A DNA stretch of 24,998 nt from Chitinophagaceae bacterium (GCA_016720825.1 JADKJV010000024.1:1-24998); one strand, 5' to 3'. Shown: positions 7,351 to 15,143, counted from the stretch's first letter. A program made the numbers and translations. The notes: generated by a model not told the origin, from the letters alone.

Positions 7351-8547
7351 TTCTTCGCCATTGCCTTCTGCTTCTTCTGACCCCGGCAGTAATAATTCAA
7401 TTTCTTTGCCCGCGATACCCAGAATCGACCCCTGAACCTGAACAGCATTCAGCATGATTTTTTCCAGCTGTTTCTCGCGCGCTTTCCAGAGTTTCTCCAT
7501 TTGTTCTCTTTCTTTGAGGATGGATATTTTCATGCCCATAAATCCTTCGCCGATCGCCTTCCATTGTTCGGAAAATTCGCGGCTGGTGAGATAATCGTAG
7601 AGCATATGCATTTTATCGCCCCGGTTCTCCTGGCTTTTATTGGCCTGACTGATTTTGATAATACCATCCCGGATCAGCATCACTACGGCTTTTACCTCTG
7701 CAAATGAACAAATCCAGATGCCGTCTTTCTCCCCAAACTGTTTCATGTCTTTAGGAAATGTTTGTGTAACCAGCAGTGCCACATCCGCACCCTGACTCCG
7801 CATATCGGCTTTCAGTTTTTCAATCCATTCGCTGGAAAATTCACGGGTACGTTTGCTCTCATAAATGATTTTGCCGCATTCTTGTGCGAGATTATTGCGC
7901 ACTGTTTGAATGCAATCTGCACCACGCACTCCTTTGCCCACTTCAGTAACCAGGTCAAACGGGAATGTGGTCCGCAGCATTTCTTCCAGCGCCAGTTCCT
8001 GGGCTTCTCCCTGTAACTGCATGGAACCCTGTTCAGCCCTGCGTTTCATTTCTTCCGCCAGTTTTTTCTGGGCTTCCAGTTTCTCTTCCATTTCTTTCAG
8101 CCTTAACTGGAACTCGGTTTCTTTAGCCTGGTTGCGTTCTTCTTCCAGTTTGCGTATTTCCTTGGACAATGTTTCCCTGGCTTCATTCAGTTTTTTCTGA
8201 ACAGATAATTCCAGCTCTTCTTCTTTATTCTTCAGTTCCTGTTCTTTTTTCATGATATCCAGCTGCTGCTGCCTGGCCTCTTTCAGCTTGGCTTCATTTT
8301 CTGTATTGTTCTTTTCCAGCATCAGCAGCTTATTTTCATAATCAGCCGAAATGTTTTTACGGATAGAATCTTCCATCTGCTGCTGCATGCGCTTTTTCTC
8401 TTCTTCCAGTTTGGACTGGAATTCTTCTGTTTTCTTTTTTTGCCAGTCAGCCGCCTGGCTGCGGAGTTCGCGCTGCACTTCATCCCGGATTGCATCGTTG
8501 GGTTCGAATGAGTGACCGCAGTTGGGGCATTTTATTTCAGTAGCCAT
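7345..8547 (-). CDS. DUF2130 coiled-coil protein
   Basis: 400 residues. It begins with a small zinc-ribbon half (CPNCGHSF, C8 and C11). A long charged coiled coil follows (about residues 25-190, rich in E, K and Q). The C-terminal globular domain contains LEEMLRTTFPFDLVTEVGKGVRGADCIQ and the segment IIYESKRTREFSSEWIEKLKAD. This is the arrangement of DUF2130, whose C-terminal domain resembles restriction-endonuclease-like folds (the D/ExK-like YESKRT is visible). Biological role unknown. An exact -7 element lies about 15 bases before its ATG. Confidence 0.88.
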   Translation of the reverse strand: MATEIKCPNCGHSFEPNDAIRDEVQRELRSQAADWQKKKTEEFQSKLEEEKKRMQQQMEDSIRKNISADYENKLLMLEKNNTENEAKLKEARQQQLDIMKKEQELKNKEEELELSVQKKLNEARETLSKEIRKLEEERNQAKETEFQLRLKEMEEKLEAQKKLAEEMKRRAEQGSMQLQGEAQELALEEMLRTTFPFDLVTEVGKGVRGADCIQTVRNNLAQECGKIIYESKRTREFSSEWIEKLKADMRSQGADVALLVTQTFPKDMKQFGEKDGIWICSFAEVKAVVMLIRDGIIKISQANKSQENRGDKMHMLYDYLTSREFSEQWKAIGEGFMGMKISILKEREQMEKLWKAREKQLEKIMLNAVQVQGSILGIAGKEIELLLPGSEEAEGNGEES

Positions 8548-8561
8548 GTCTGGAATTTGTT

Positions 8562-8569
8562 CAAATCTA
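8562..8569 (-). promoter_or_regulatory. -7 promoter element of the DUF2130 gene
   Basis: TAGATTTG on the minus strand matches TAnnTTTG and sits 15 bases upstream of the start codon. A TTTG occurs only 13 bases further upstream, closer than the usual -33 spacing, so only the -7 part is convincing. Confidence 0.5.
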
Positions 8570-8597
8570 CAAAAAGGGGAGGCAAAGAGGGGCTGGG

Positions 8598-8691
8598 TTT
8601 TACCACAAAGGGCACAAAGAAATACACAAAGCGCACAACGAAGTTAGTCTTAGTGTCCTTTGTGTATTCCTTTGTGTCCTTTGTGGTAAAA
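8598..8691. repeat. Long inverted repeat, CCACAAAG family, copy 1
   Basis: Arms of 34 bases (8598-8631 and 8658-8691) starting TTTTACCACAAAGG pair at 32 of 34 positions around a 26-base loop. It lies just beyond the tRNA-Leu(UAA) terminator. Related copies are at 11795-11862 and 19065-19143. Confidence 0.9.
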
Positions 8692-8721
8692 TTAAAAGCC
8701 TTCAACTTTCGTTGAAGGCTT
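8690..8721 (-). terminator. Rho-independent terminator of tRNA-Leu(UAA)
   Basis: AGCCTTCAAC / GTTGAAGGCT form a perfect 10-bp stem with a 4-base loop, followed on the minus strand by TTTTAATTTTA. A near-identical stem ends the other tRNA-Leu gene. Confidence 0.85.
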
Positions 8722-8722
8722 G

Positions 8723-8807
8723 TGCCTGGATCGGAGTTGAACCGATACTCGCATTGCTGCAAACAGGATTTTAAGTCCTGCGTGTCTACCAATTCCACCA
8801 CCAGGGC
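8723..8807 (-). tRNA. tRNA-Leu (UAA), acceptor stem one base short
   Basis: Read on the minus strand: acceptor GCCCTGG, TGGTGGAATTGGTAGACAC (type-II D-arm), anticodon stem CAGGA/TCCTG with loop CTTAAAA (anticodon TAA), a long variable arm, T-arm ATCGG-TTCAACT-CCGAT, then CCAGGC-A. The 3' strand should be CCAGGGC to pair fully with GCCCTGG; one G is missing (plus-strand CC at 8725-8726). The other tRNA-Leu in the window ends in the expected CGGGC-A. A single-base assembly error is the simplest explanation. CCA is not encoded. Confidence 0.9.
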
Positions 8808-8840
8808 TGAGAAGGGTTCAAAAATTCAACAGAACCTTTC

Positions 8841-8868
8841 AAAAAAAAATCCCTCCACCAGAGGAGGA
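8841..8868 (-). terminator. Terminator between tRNA-Gly and tRNA-Leu(UAA)
   Basis: On the minus strand CCTCC-TCTGGT-GGAGG forms a hairpin followed by a run of nine T. It lies 11 bases after the tRNA-Gly 3' end, so tRNA-Gly appears to end here and tRNA-Leu(UAA) would need its own start; only a weak AATTTTTG is seen before it. Confidence 0.65.
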
Positions 8869-8878
8869 AGGATTGAAG

Positions 8879-8951
<73 letters not shown>

Positions 8952-8959
8952 TTCCGCTA

Positions 8960-9051
8960 TTACCCGCCGTAGCTTCAGCGAAGGCGGGTATTACCCACCG
9001 TAACTGTAGCGAAGAAGGTCTTACCTGCCGTTGCTTTAGCGAAGGCAGGCG
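8960..9051. repeat. Three tandem GC-rich hairpin units (30-31 bp)
   Basis: Units start TTACCCGCCG (8960), TTACCCACCG (8991) and TTACCTGCCG (9021). Each contains an imperfect palindrome with TAGCGAAG-like centre. A single related hairpin (CCCGCC...CGGCGGG) occurs at 11774-11799. The cluster lies in the leader of tRNA-Gly. Confidence 0.85.
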
Positions 9052-9075
9052 TGATTAAAAGAACTTTTGGGGACG

Positions 9076-9083
9076 CAAAAATA
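9076..9083 (-). promoter_or_regulatory. Probable -7 element of tRNA-Gly
   Basis: TATTTTTGCG on the minus strand matches TAnnTTTG and is the same octamer as before tRNA-Lys. It lies 124 bases from the tRNA-Gly 5' end; without the 92-bp hairpin cluster the gap would be about 32, close to the 38-39 seen for tRNA-Lys and tRNA-Leu(GAG). Confidence 0.5.
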
Positions 9084-9121
9084 AGGCTTCAGCCCTTTTT
9101 AAAAAAATTTTATCCCTTTAA

Positions 9122-9340
9122 TTATTTGTATTTGGGAGTGTACAGGGTGCTTTCCTGCACATTCACATCAGGTTTGCTGAATCTTTTGGTTGACAGCATG
9201 TAACAACCGCCGAAAACGAATGCTACGATACATGCAACCTGGAGGTAGAATAAAAAACCTGAAGAGGAGACCCAGTTATGCGTAAAATCCTTGTCCTGGA
9301 TTTTAGCTAATTCCTGATGGTATTCCTGTGTATTATCCAT
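9122..9340 (-). CDS. Small single-pass membrane protein, unknown
   Basis: 72 residues from the ATG at 9340. A GTG at 9388 would add 16 residues but lies upstream of the -7 box, so I prefer 9340. The protein opens with a hydrophilic segment (MDNTQEYHQELAKIQDKDF), has one hydrophobic helix (about residues 27-48, GFLFYLQVACIVAFVFGGCY), and ends in a short polar tail. I do not recognise the family. The promoter signal directly upstream argues for a real gene transcribed separately from the glycosyltransferase. Confidence 0.6.
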   Translation of the reverse strand: MDNTQEYHQELAKIQDKDFTHNWVSSSGFLFYLQVACIVAFVFGGCYMLSTKRFSKPDVNVQESTLYTPKYK

Positions 9341-9357
9341 ATTCCTGTTTTGTGGTG

Positions 9358-9365
9358 CAAAAATA
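9358..9365 (-). promoter_or_regulatory. -7 element of the 72-residue membrane protein gene
   Basis: TATTTTTGCACC on the minus strand is an exact TAnnTTTG with downstream CA, 17 bases before the ATG at 9340. No -33 TTG at the proper distance. Confidence 0.5.
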
Positions 9366-9384
9366 AGGGGAAGAGCATGATATT

Positions 9385-10271
9385 TCACGCTGATTTACAC
9401 ACAATTTCACTGAAAAATTTTTTCTTCCCCAGGAAGTGGATCCGGACCAGGTTCTTCTTAAAAAAGCCCTGCAGCCGCCCTTTACGGGTAGGCGGGAACA
9501 CACTTTTACCCCTGTAAAACACTTGGAAAGCATGATCCGGTTATTCCGGAAATTCAGGTAGGTCTTCAGCGAATTCCCCCTGGGCAGGGTACCCCCGCCG
9601 ATGTGATATACGACAGAAGCCGGACAGGAATAAATCTGGTATCCGCTGAGCTGTATCCGCCAGCATAAATCAATTTCTTCCTGATGGGCGAAAAAATATT
9701 CATCAAAACCTTTCACTTCATGGAAAACAGAGGCACGTATAAATAATGCAGCGCCGCTGGCCCAGAATATGGGTTCTGTCTGGTCATACTGCCCATGGTC
9801 TTCTTCCGTTACATCAAAAATCCTTCCTTTCGCAAACGGATAACCATACTTATCCAGCCAGCCACCCGCAGCACCGGCATATTCAAATGTCTTTTTATCC
9901 TTCCACGAAAGGATTTTAGGCTGGCAGGCAGCAATGGTCTTGTCTTTTTCCAGCAAGGCCAGCATCGGTTCAAGCCAACCCGGTACTACTTCCACATCTG
10001 AATTCAGTAAAACATAATATTCCGATTCCACCTGTTGCAAAGCCAGGTTGTAACCACGGGCAAATCCATGATTCTTATCAAACCTGATCAGCCTGACTGA
10101 AGGATAATTAGCCTGCAGGAAGGCTATTGAGTCATCGGCTGAGCCATTATCGGCTACCACCACTTCCATTTGCGGATACCCGGATTGCATCAGCACAGGG
10201 AGGAACTGTTCCAGGTAATTCCGGCCATTCCAGTTCAGGATTACAACGGCGATTTTGGGCAACTGACTCAA
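9385..10271 (-). CDS. Family-2 glycosyltransferase, 3' end probably frameshifted
   Basis: Starts at a TTG (10271). The GT-A fold is clear: AVVILNWNG (residues 8-16), VVVADNGSADDS with D41, LLNSDVEVVPG (DxD-like, D92), FWASGAALFIRASVF, and FAHQEEIDLCWRIQ, typical of rhamnosyl-transferase-like GT2 enzymes that use nucleotide sugars to build cell-surface glycans. After NFRNNRIMLSK the uninterrupted frame becomes rich in C, S, R and W and runs to a stop at 9333, overlapping the next gene and its promoter. Shifting one base near 9523 gives VFYRGKSVFPPTRKGRLQG and a lysine-rich tail with stop at 9385. About 295 residues result, a little short for the family (often about 340). Acceptor unknown. Confidence 0.8.
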
Positions 10272-10420
10272 TACGTCTGGTTAATTTTTCCAAAAATAAG
10301 GGATGCTCATGATTCTGCAGGTCTTTTGAATGAATATGATTATTTCCAATCAGCAATGACCGGTTTCTCCTTTATTACCGGTTCTAATTTGTATTTTTCA
10401 GGCTGATTCAAACAAATAAA

Positions 10421-11572
10421 TTGATCCGGCAGATATTACAATGGAGAACTTTACTGGCACTGGTCGCCATCAGCATCGTAACCGGTACCATTTTCTATTC
10501 CCGCTACCTGGCCCATAAAATCGCCGGCGAAGAAAAGCAAAGAGTGGAACAATGGATCGAGGCCGGTAAATTTATTATTAAAGCAGGGCCTGATACGGAT
10601 ATCGGACTCGCCACACTGATCCTCGCGGAAAATAAAACAATCCCCATTATTGTAACGGATGAAAAGGACAGCGTAATTGAACACGTTAACCTCGATTCCT
10701 CCCGTGCTGCCGGTAACCCTTCTTATGTGCAGGGAAAACTCAGCACCTACCGGTCGGCCAATAACGTTATCATCTGGAGTGATCCGCAGAACCCCCAGGT
10801 AAAGAATAAATATTACTATGGCAATTCACGCCTGCTGGATGAAGTGCGTTATTATCCCATCATCCAGCTGGTGATCGTAGCCCTGTTTATCCTGATCACC
10901 CTCATTTCACTGCGCAGCAGTTACCGTTCCGTACAAAACCAGGTATGGGCTGGCATGGCTAAAGAAACGGCACACCAGTTAGGCACCCCTGTTTCTTCAC
11001 TGGAAGGATGGGTGGAAATGCTCCGTGAAAAACCGGAAAACGAAAAAATTGCACACGAACTCGAAAAAGATGTGAACCGGCTCAGGCTCGTTTCTGACCG
11101 CTTCGGAAAAATCGGTTCCACCCCGCACCTGGAAGAAACAGACCTGGTGCAGCAGATCCGCGCCATGGTGGACTACATGAAAAAAAGAGCCACCGGGAAA
11201 ATCATTTTCAATGTGCTTACCCACGATCACCAGGTAATTACGGCCAGGATTTCACCCCCGCTTTTTGACTGGGTTATTGAAAACCTTTTAAAAAATGCCC
11301 TGGATGCCATGGAAGGCAAAGGCAGCATCACGCTGGATATTATTGAAGATAAAAAGACAGTCCATATAGATATTACCGACTCCGGCAAAGGCATCAGCAA
11401 ACAGAATGTCGCCCGCGTTTTCAAACCCGGATTTACCACCAAAAAAAGGGGCTGGGGGCTGGGTCTCTCCCTGAGCCGCCGTATTATCGAAACATACCAT
11501 AAGGGGGAAATCTTTGTAAAACACTCTGAACTGGGCAAGGGAACCACCTTCCGGGTAGTGCTCCAAAAATAA
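10421..11572 (+). CDS. Membrane sensor histidine kinase, orphan
   Basis: 383 residues from a TTG; an in-frame stop lies 12 codons upstream and no ATG is available nearby. Two membrane helices (about 9-30 and 146-163) enclose an extracytoplasmic sensor domain of about 115 residues. Cytoplasmic part: H-box WAGMAKETAHQLGTPVSSLE (phospho-accepting H185), N-box WVIENLLKNALDAM (around 288), G1 DSGKG (320-324), and G2 GWGLGLSLS (344-352). The kinase presumably phosphorylates a response regulator encoded elsewhere, because none is adjacent. The AHQLGTP form of the H-box is common in a Bacteroidota kinase subgroup. It is divergent from the glycosyltransferase. Confidence 0.93.
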   Translation: MIRQILQWRTLLALVAISIVTGTIFYSRYLAHKIAGEEKQRVEQWIEAGKFIIKAGPDTDIGLATLILAENKTIPIIVTDEKDSVIEHVNLDSSRAAGNPSYVQGKLSTYRSANNVIIWSDPQNPQVKNKYYYGNSRLLDEVRYYPIIQLVIVALFILITLISLRSSYRSVQNQVWAGMAKETAHQLGTPVSSLEGWVEMLREKPENEKIAHELEKDVNRLRLVSDRFGKIGSTPHLEETDLVQQIRAMVDYMKKRATGKIIFNVLTHDHQVITARISPPLFDWVIENLLKNALDAMEGKGSITLDIIEDKKTVHIDITDSGKGISKQNVARVFKPGFTTKKRGWGLGLSLSRRIIETYHKGEIFVKHSELGKGTTFRVVLQK

Positions 11573-11605
11573 AAGGATAAAATTTTTCAACTGCTTTTTT
11601 CGCTT

Positions 11606-11613
11606 TACATTTG
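11606..11613 (+). promoter_or_regulatory. -7 element of tRNA-Leu(GAG)
   Basis: TACATTTGCC is an exact TAnnTTTG, 39 bases before the tRNA 5' end, the same spacing as at tRNA-Lys. It lies between the end of the kinase gene and the tRNA. Confidence 0.6.
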
Positions 11614-11652
11614 CCGTCCCTTCTGCGGAAGGGAACCAAAACCAACTGCGAT

Positions 11653-11736
11653 GCCCGGGTGGTGAAATTGGTAGACACGCCACTTTGAGGTGGTGGTGCC
11701 TTAACCGGTGTGCTGGTTCGAATCCAGTCTCGGGCA
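11653..11736 (+). tRNA. tRNA-Leu (GAG)
   Basis: 84 bases, type II. Acceptor GCCCGGG pairs with CTCGGGC (one G-T), D-arm TGGTGAAATTGGTAGACAC, anticodon stem CCACT/GGTGG with loop TTGAGGT (anticodon GAG), long variable arm, T-arm GCTGG-TTCGAAT-CCAGT. Discriminator A; CCA not encoded. Confidence 0.96.
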
Positions 11737-11737
11737 C

Positions 11738-11771
11738 AAGCCTTCAACGAAAAGTTGGAGGCTTTTTTTTA
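11738..11771 (+). terminator. Terminator of tRNA-Leu(GAG)
   Basis: AGCCTTCAAC / GTTGGAGGCT stem with a short GAAAA loop followed by eight T. It closely matches the terminator after tRNA-Leu(UAA). Confidence 0.88.
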
Positions 11772-11773
11772 CC

Positions 11774-11862
11774 ACCCGCCTCCGCTTCGCTACGGCGGGC
11801 ATGCAAAGTGCACAAAGATTAATACCCGTTCATTGTGTCCTTTGTGCACTTTGCCTGCCCGC
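11774..11862. repeat. GC-rich hairpin plus CCACAAAG-family inverted repeat, copy 2
   Basis: A hairpin CCCGCC...CGGCGGG (11774-11799), like the units before tRNA-Gly, is followed by GCAAAGTGCACAAAG (11803-11817) and its perfect inverse at 11840-11854. The outer arms GCGGGCA/TGCCCGC extend the pairing to about 23 bases with one mismatch. The loop shares GATTAATACCCGTTC with the copy at 19065-19143. Confidence 0.85.
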
Positions 11863-11886
11863 GACAATAAAAGAAGTTTAGACAGG

Positions 11887-13666
11887 CTATTTTTTTTCGA
11901 GTAATTTTTTAAGCAGGTTATTCAGTTCATCAATTTGCTTTTGCAGGGTTTCAATGACCAGTTGCTGCTCCTGGATCGCTTTTATAGCCACTGTACTAAA
12001 CCCGGCATAGTTCATTTTATAAACATCATTTGATTCGTTATAGCTCACTAATTCCGGAAAGAGTTTATAAGTTTCCTGTGCCATCATGCCAATTTGTACT
12101 TGTTCCTTTGACTGCTGCCAGTTAAAATGATAATAACTGGGTCTGAGCTGCATGAGTAATGGCAAAACCGGCTTCATGGACTGAATATCTTTTTCAAACG
12201 GATATCACTAATGGCCGTGAATGCGCCAGTTACATCATCAATGTCTGCCACTTCAACATTGGCGTTATTAAAAAAAGTAAGATTATTATCTCCGCTGGCT
12301 GAATACAACCGCCACTTATTCCCATCAGCGCTGTTTTCCAGCATCAGTCCGCCACTACTGCCATGTCTGATATGCAGGTTGGCTAAAGGAGCATCCGTAC
12401 CAATACCGGTATTGCCACTTTTTAAAACCACCATGGCATTGCTTAAGTTACCGAGGTCGCCATTACCGATAATAAATAAAGGGGTTGTACTTGTGACGGC
12501 AATTTGCGGGCTTGCTAGTACAGGGTTATTATACATACCCAGTGCGGTACCGGCAAAGCCTCTGGATGAATTTTGATATCCTATAGCAGTGGATAAGCTG
12601 CCGCTGGCAATGGTCGTATGTCCCATGGCAGTTGAAGTATTTCCACTGGCATTTGTATTGTAACCTAATGCCAGCGAACTGGGGCCGCTGGCATTGGTGC
12701 TTTGGCCCAATGCCATGCTGGCCACTCCGCTGGCAACTGTATTATAACCTATAGCCGAAGCAGCTGCGCCACTGGCGATTGTAGTATAACCGATCGCCGT
12801 TGAATAACTGCCTTGCGCTGCTGAATAATATCCTGCTGCTGTTGAATAATCCCCTGCTGCATCGGTATTCTTCCCTAAAGCAGTGGAAGTATTTCCTTCT
12901 GCTTTAGCACTTTGCCCTACAGCCACTGAGTAATCGCCGGTGGCTGTAGTAAACGAACCGATCGCCGTGGATGAATAACCGCTTGCTATTGGAAATTCAC
13001 CCATAGCCGTAGAATAATATCCCTTTGCCGGGTTACTGATAAGTCCACTTCTGAAAGCGCCTGATTTTGTATCAAAAAAAGTGCTTTGCCGGCGTAGTTA
13101 TTTACATCTGGCAACGACTGACTATTATCATACAAACGGCGGAACAGCAATGAAAACCCGCTGCCCACACTGGCATCTGCATTGCTTTTAAAAATAATAT
13201 ACAGTGACCCAAGCGGGGAATTAAATATCCATTTACCTGTTGTGGTGTAGTTGTTGCCCACCGCGAGCAAGGTAACATAGCCTTGTGATTCACTGATAAA
13301 TAATGAATCCCCGGTGCCGAGCTGCATACTTTCAGCAGTTATTTCAATACCGAAACAACCGGGAAAATTGTAATCAATAAATGCATTTGCCAGTGTATTG
13401 GCATTATAATTCCCAGATGGGCCGCCGGGATCATAAATCCGGCCGGTGGAATCTGTGGCTGCAAATGATATTGTAGCGGCATTCACCATCGTTTTTGTTT
13501 GAGCCACTGCAGGTGATGAACTTGTTGCAGCTGAAGGGGTGTTTACCAGCAGGTTTCCGTTGATGTGCAGTTTGTTAGTTGGCTCGGGAGTGCCAATACC
13601 GATGTTTTGTGCCTGCAGGTGATTTAATAAATGAATAGCAATAAGCAGTACGATTATTTTCTTCAT
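11887..13666 (-). CDS. CUB / YadA-head / S74 chaperone surface protein, two frameshifts
   Basis: Reconstructed as one protein of about 593 residues. Order: signal peptide (1-20); NIGIGTPEPTNKLHING; a CUB-like domain (about 68-178: IYDPGGPSGNYNAN, GTGDSLFIS, TGKWIFNSPLGSLYIIFKSN); eleven 14-residue head repeats of the form xxGxxSTAIGxxxx, of which ten are at 12567-12986; a second GIGTDAPLANLHIR motif; then an S74 intramolecular chaperone (SDIRLKKDI, IGMMAQETYKLFPELV) and a C-terminal coiled coil. YadA heads form trimeric beta-rolls; S74 domains trimerise and self-cleave before the Ser of SDxRxK. The frame breaks at the A7 run 13074-13080 (one base missing; restores LFFDTKSGAFRSG) and at the T5 run 12190-12194 (one missing; restores SDIRLKKDIQSMKP). 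Likely a secreted or surface-anchored trimeric fibre; role unknown. Confidence 0.85.
12567..12986 (-). repeat. 42-bp coding repeat encoding YadA-like head units
   Basis: Ten consecutive 14-codon units, each with the pattern ASGxxSTAIGYxT and variants, inside the surface protein. Protein identity is higher than DNA identity, so the array looks old and selected rather than newly amplified. Confidence 0.85.
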
Positions 13667-13745
13667 TTGTTTGATTTTAGCACTGAGAAAATTTATTTAG
13701 TGAAAACTTTCATTTCAGCCGGTATGAAACATTGCTTAATTTATT

Positions 13746-14672
13746 TTACTCCTTATATATTATAAAAGAGAAGCCGCAGTCCTCCTCACTCCAAAACCCT
13801 GCATTTTGAATTAAAGAAGTGAAGCATGGGGTTGCGCAGGCCGGGTTTGTGTAGTTTACATGAGGCTTCGTGGTTTGGATGAGAAAGCCTCCGTCGGTAT
13901 CTATATCCCAACCTGCCATATAATGTCCAAAAGAAGTGACCGGGGAAATAATCATTACATAGTTATCCCGGTTGACATACACATTCGCCTCAGCAGTAAG
14001 CACCAGTTTGTAGTTGCCATTACTTACATGCTGCACATAAAAGTTTCCGGTGCCGGAAAGAACAGTGCCACCAGTATTCACTTTTCCATAAGCTATTGGA
14101 AGCAAATCTGCATTAGTGCTTAGTGGCAGGTTCCTGTATAATTGTGAAGCTGGTGTAATAGTGATTTTTGCACCCAGCCACAAAGCACCTCCATCAGACT
14201 GAAAATAAAGCGCTGCAGCAGTACCATTGTTCCGGGCTTGTATTTCATTATTGTCAAACGCTACATTAAGTCCATTGGTGACACCTAACTGGAGATAGCC
14301 GCCACCAGCCGCTGTTACATCGGTGCCAACTGAAATATGCAGTTTTGTATCTGGAGCAAATGTGCCAATGCCAATATTGCCAGCGGGGGCCACGGTCAAA
14401 CGGTCAACACCGTTTGTCCGGAGGTATAAATTACCGGTTAAGTTACCGGGCCATGTACCCACTCTTACATTCACACCTTCTGCACCTACAAACCCCTGCA
14501 GTGTTCCGTTATTGACGAATGAAAGCCACGGGTATGTATTTTCTTCCAGCCTGATCCTTCCTCCGTTAACATGTAGTTTGTCAGAAGGGGTAACAATACC
14601 TATGCCTACATTTTGTGCACAAAGCTGATGGGCAAGAAAGAATACAGTAATAATTGTCAATGTCTTTTTCAT
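13746..14672 (-). CDS. Secreted tail-fibre-like protein with NVGIG motif
   Basis: 308 residues. Signal peptide (about 1-19, ending QLCAQ) followed by NVGIGIVTPSDKLHVNGG, and a second NIGIGTFAPDTKLHIS near residue 99: the repeated motif common in secreted Bacteroidota proteins that carry phage-tail-fibre-like beta structure. Middle part RTNGVDRLTVAPAGN also fits this group. No S74 chaperone or head repeats are present, and the C-terminus (about 190-308) is a separate unrecognised domain with three Cys pairs or singles (CATPC, DCGF). It sits 14 bases after the YqcC-like gene and 79 bases before the CUB/YadA/S74 gene, so the three may be one transcription unit. Function unknown. Confidence 0.75.
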   Translation of the reverse strand: MKKTLTIITVFFLAHQLCAQNVGIGIVTPSDKLHVNGGRIRLEENTYPWLSFVNNGTLQGFVGAEGVNVRVGTWPGNLTGNLYLRTNGVDRLTVAPAGNIGIGTFAPDTKLHISVGTDVTAAGGGYLQLGVTNGLNVAFDNNEIQARNNGTAAALYFQSDGGALWLGAKITITPASQLYRNLPLSTNADLLPIAYGKVNTGGTVLSGTGNFYVQHVSNGNYKLVLTAEANVYVNRDNYVMIISPVTSFGHYMAGWDIDTDGGFLIQTTKPHVNYTNPACATPCFTSLIQNAGFWSEEDCGFSFIIYKE

Positions 14673-14686
14673 TACTCAGATCTTTT

Positions 14687-14986
14687 TTATAATGAATCTA
14701 ATTCAACCAGTAATTGCAACAGTTTCCCCTTTTTAATATCATCGCAAAAAAACTTCATTGCCTGCGGTACTATCATTGTATTCTGGTCAGTTATTTGGGC
14801 GATGGGCTGTTGCCGGTTGGGCAGGTATACAAACTGCAGCCAGCCGGCAAAATCTTCCCCGGTAGCGATTTTTTGTTTTGAATAATCATTGACCCAGCCG
14901 GGGGTGATTTTTTTATACAGGCCCAGCCTTTTCATTTCTGCGATTATTTCCGCTATTTTTTCTTCTAGATTGGCAGTGCTTGTCAT
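14687..14986 (-). CDS. YqcC-like (DUF446) protein
   Basis: 99 residues, all-helical in appearance. The segment DFAGWLQFVYLPNRQQ resembles the conserved EWLQWVLIPRM of E. coli YqcC. The following IVPQAMKFFCDDIKKGKLLQLLVELDSL fits the C-terminal helix pair and length of that family. In proteobacteria yqcC often lies beside truC (tRNA pseudouridine synthase), which is absent here. Biochemical role unknown. ATG start, no clear promoter seen; it may be first in a unit with the two surface-protein genes downstream. Confidence 0.7.
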   Translation of the reverse strand: MTSTANLEEKIAEIIAEMKRLGLYKKITPGWVNDYSKQKIATGEDFAGWLQFVYLPNRQQPIAQITDQNTMIVPQAMKFFCDDIKKGKLLQLLVELDSL

Positions 14987-15143
14987 TCACCGGATTTGAA
15001 GGAATAAATCTATTTTACCGGTACGTTTCCTGGCAGGCATAAAAAGCCACAGGCATTTTAGTTTAGAGAGCGGGGTTTCTGTTTATAAAACGGTAGCTTT
15101 GATTGAGAAAATGGTTAAACCACTATGAACCGCCGGCTTATTT

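Noticed and set aside
7501..8200. Plus-strand open frames of 68-96 codons opposite the DUF2130 gene.
   Set aside because: They are antisense shadows of the coiled coil, Phe/Ser-rich as expected from reverse-complemented Glu/Lys codons.
8960..9051. Three direct repeats of about 30 bp, considered as a CRISPR array.
   Set aside because: The units abut without spacers, are themselves imperfect hairpins and differ from each other; no cas gene is in the window.
11887..14672. Prophage tail module, suggested by the S74 chaperone and fibre-like repeats.
   Set aside because: Both proteins have signal peptides and Bacteroidota-type NxGIGT starts, and no phage structural, lysis or packaging gene is present.
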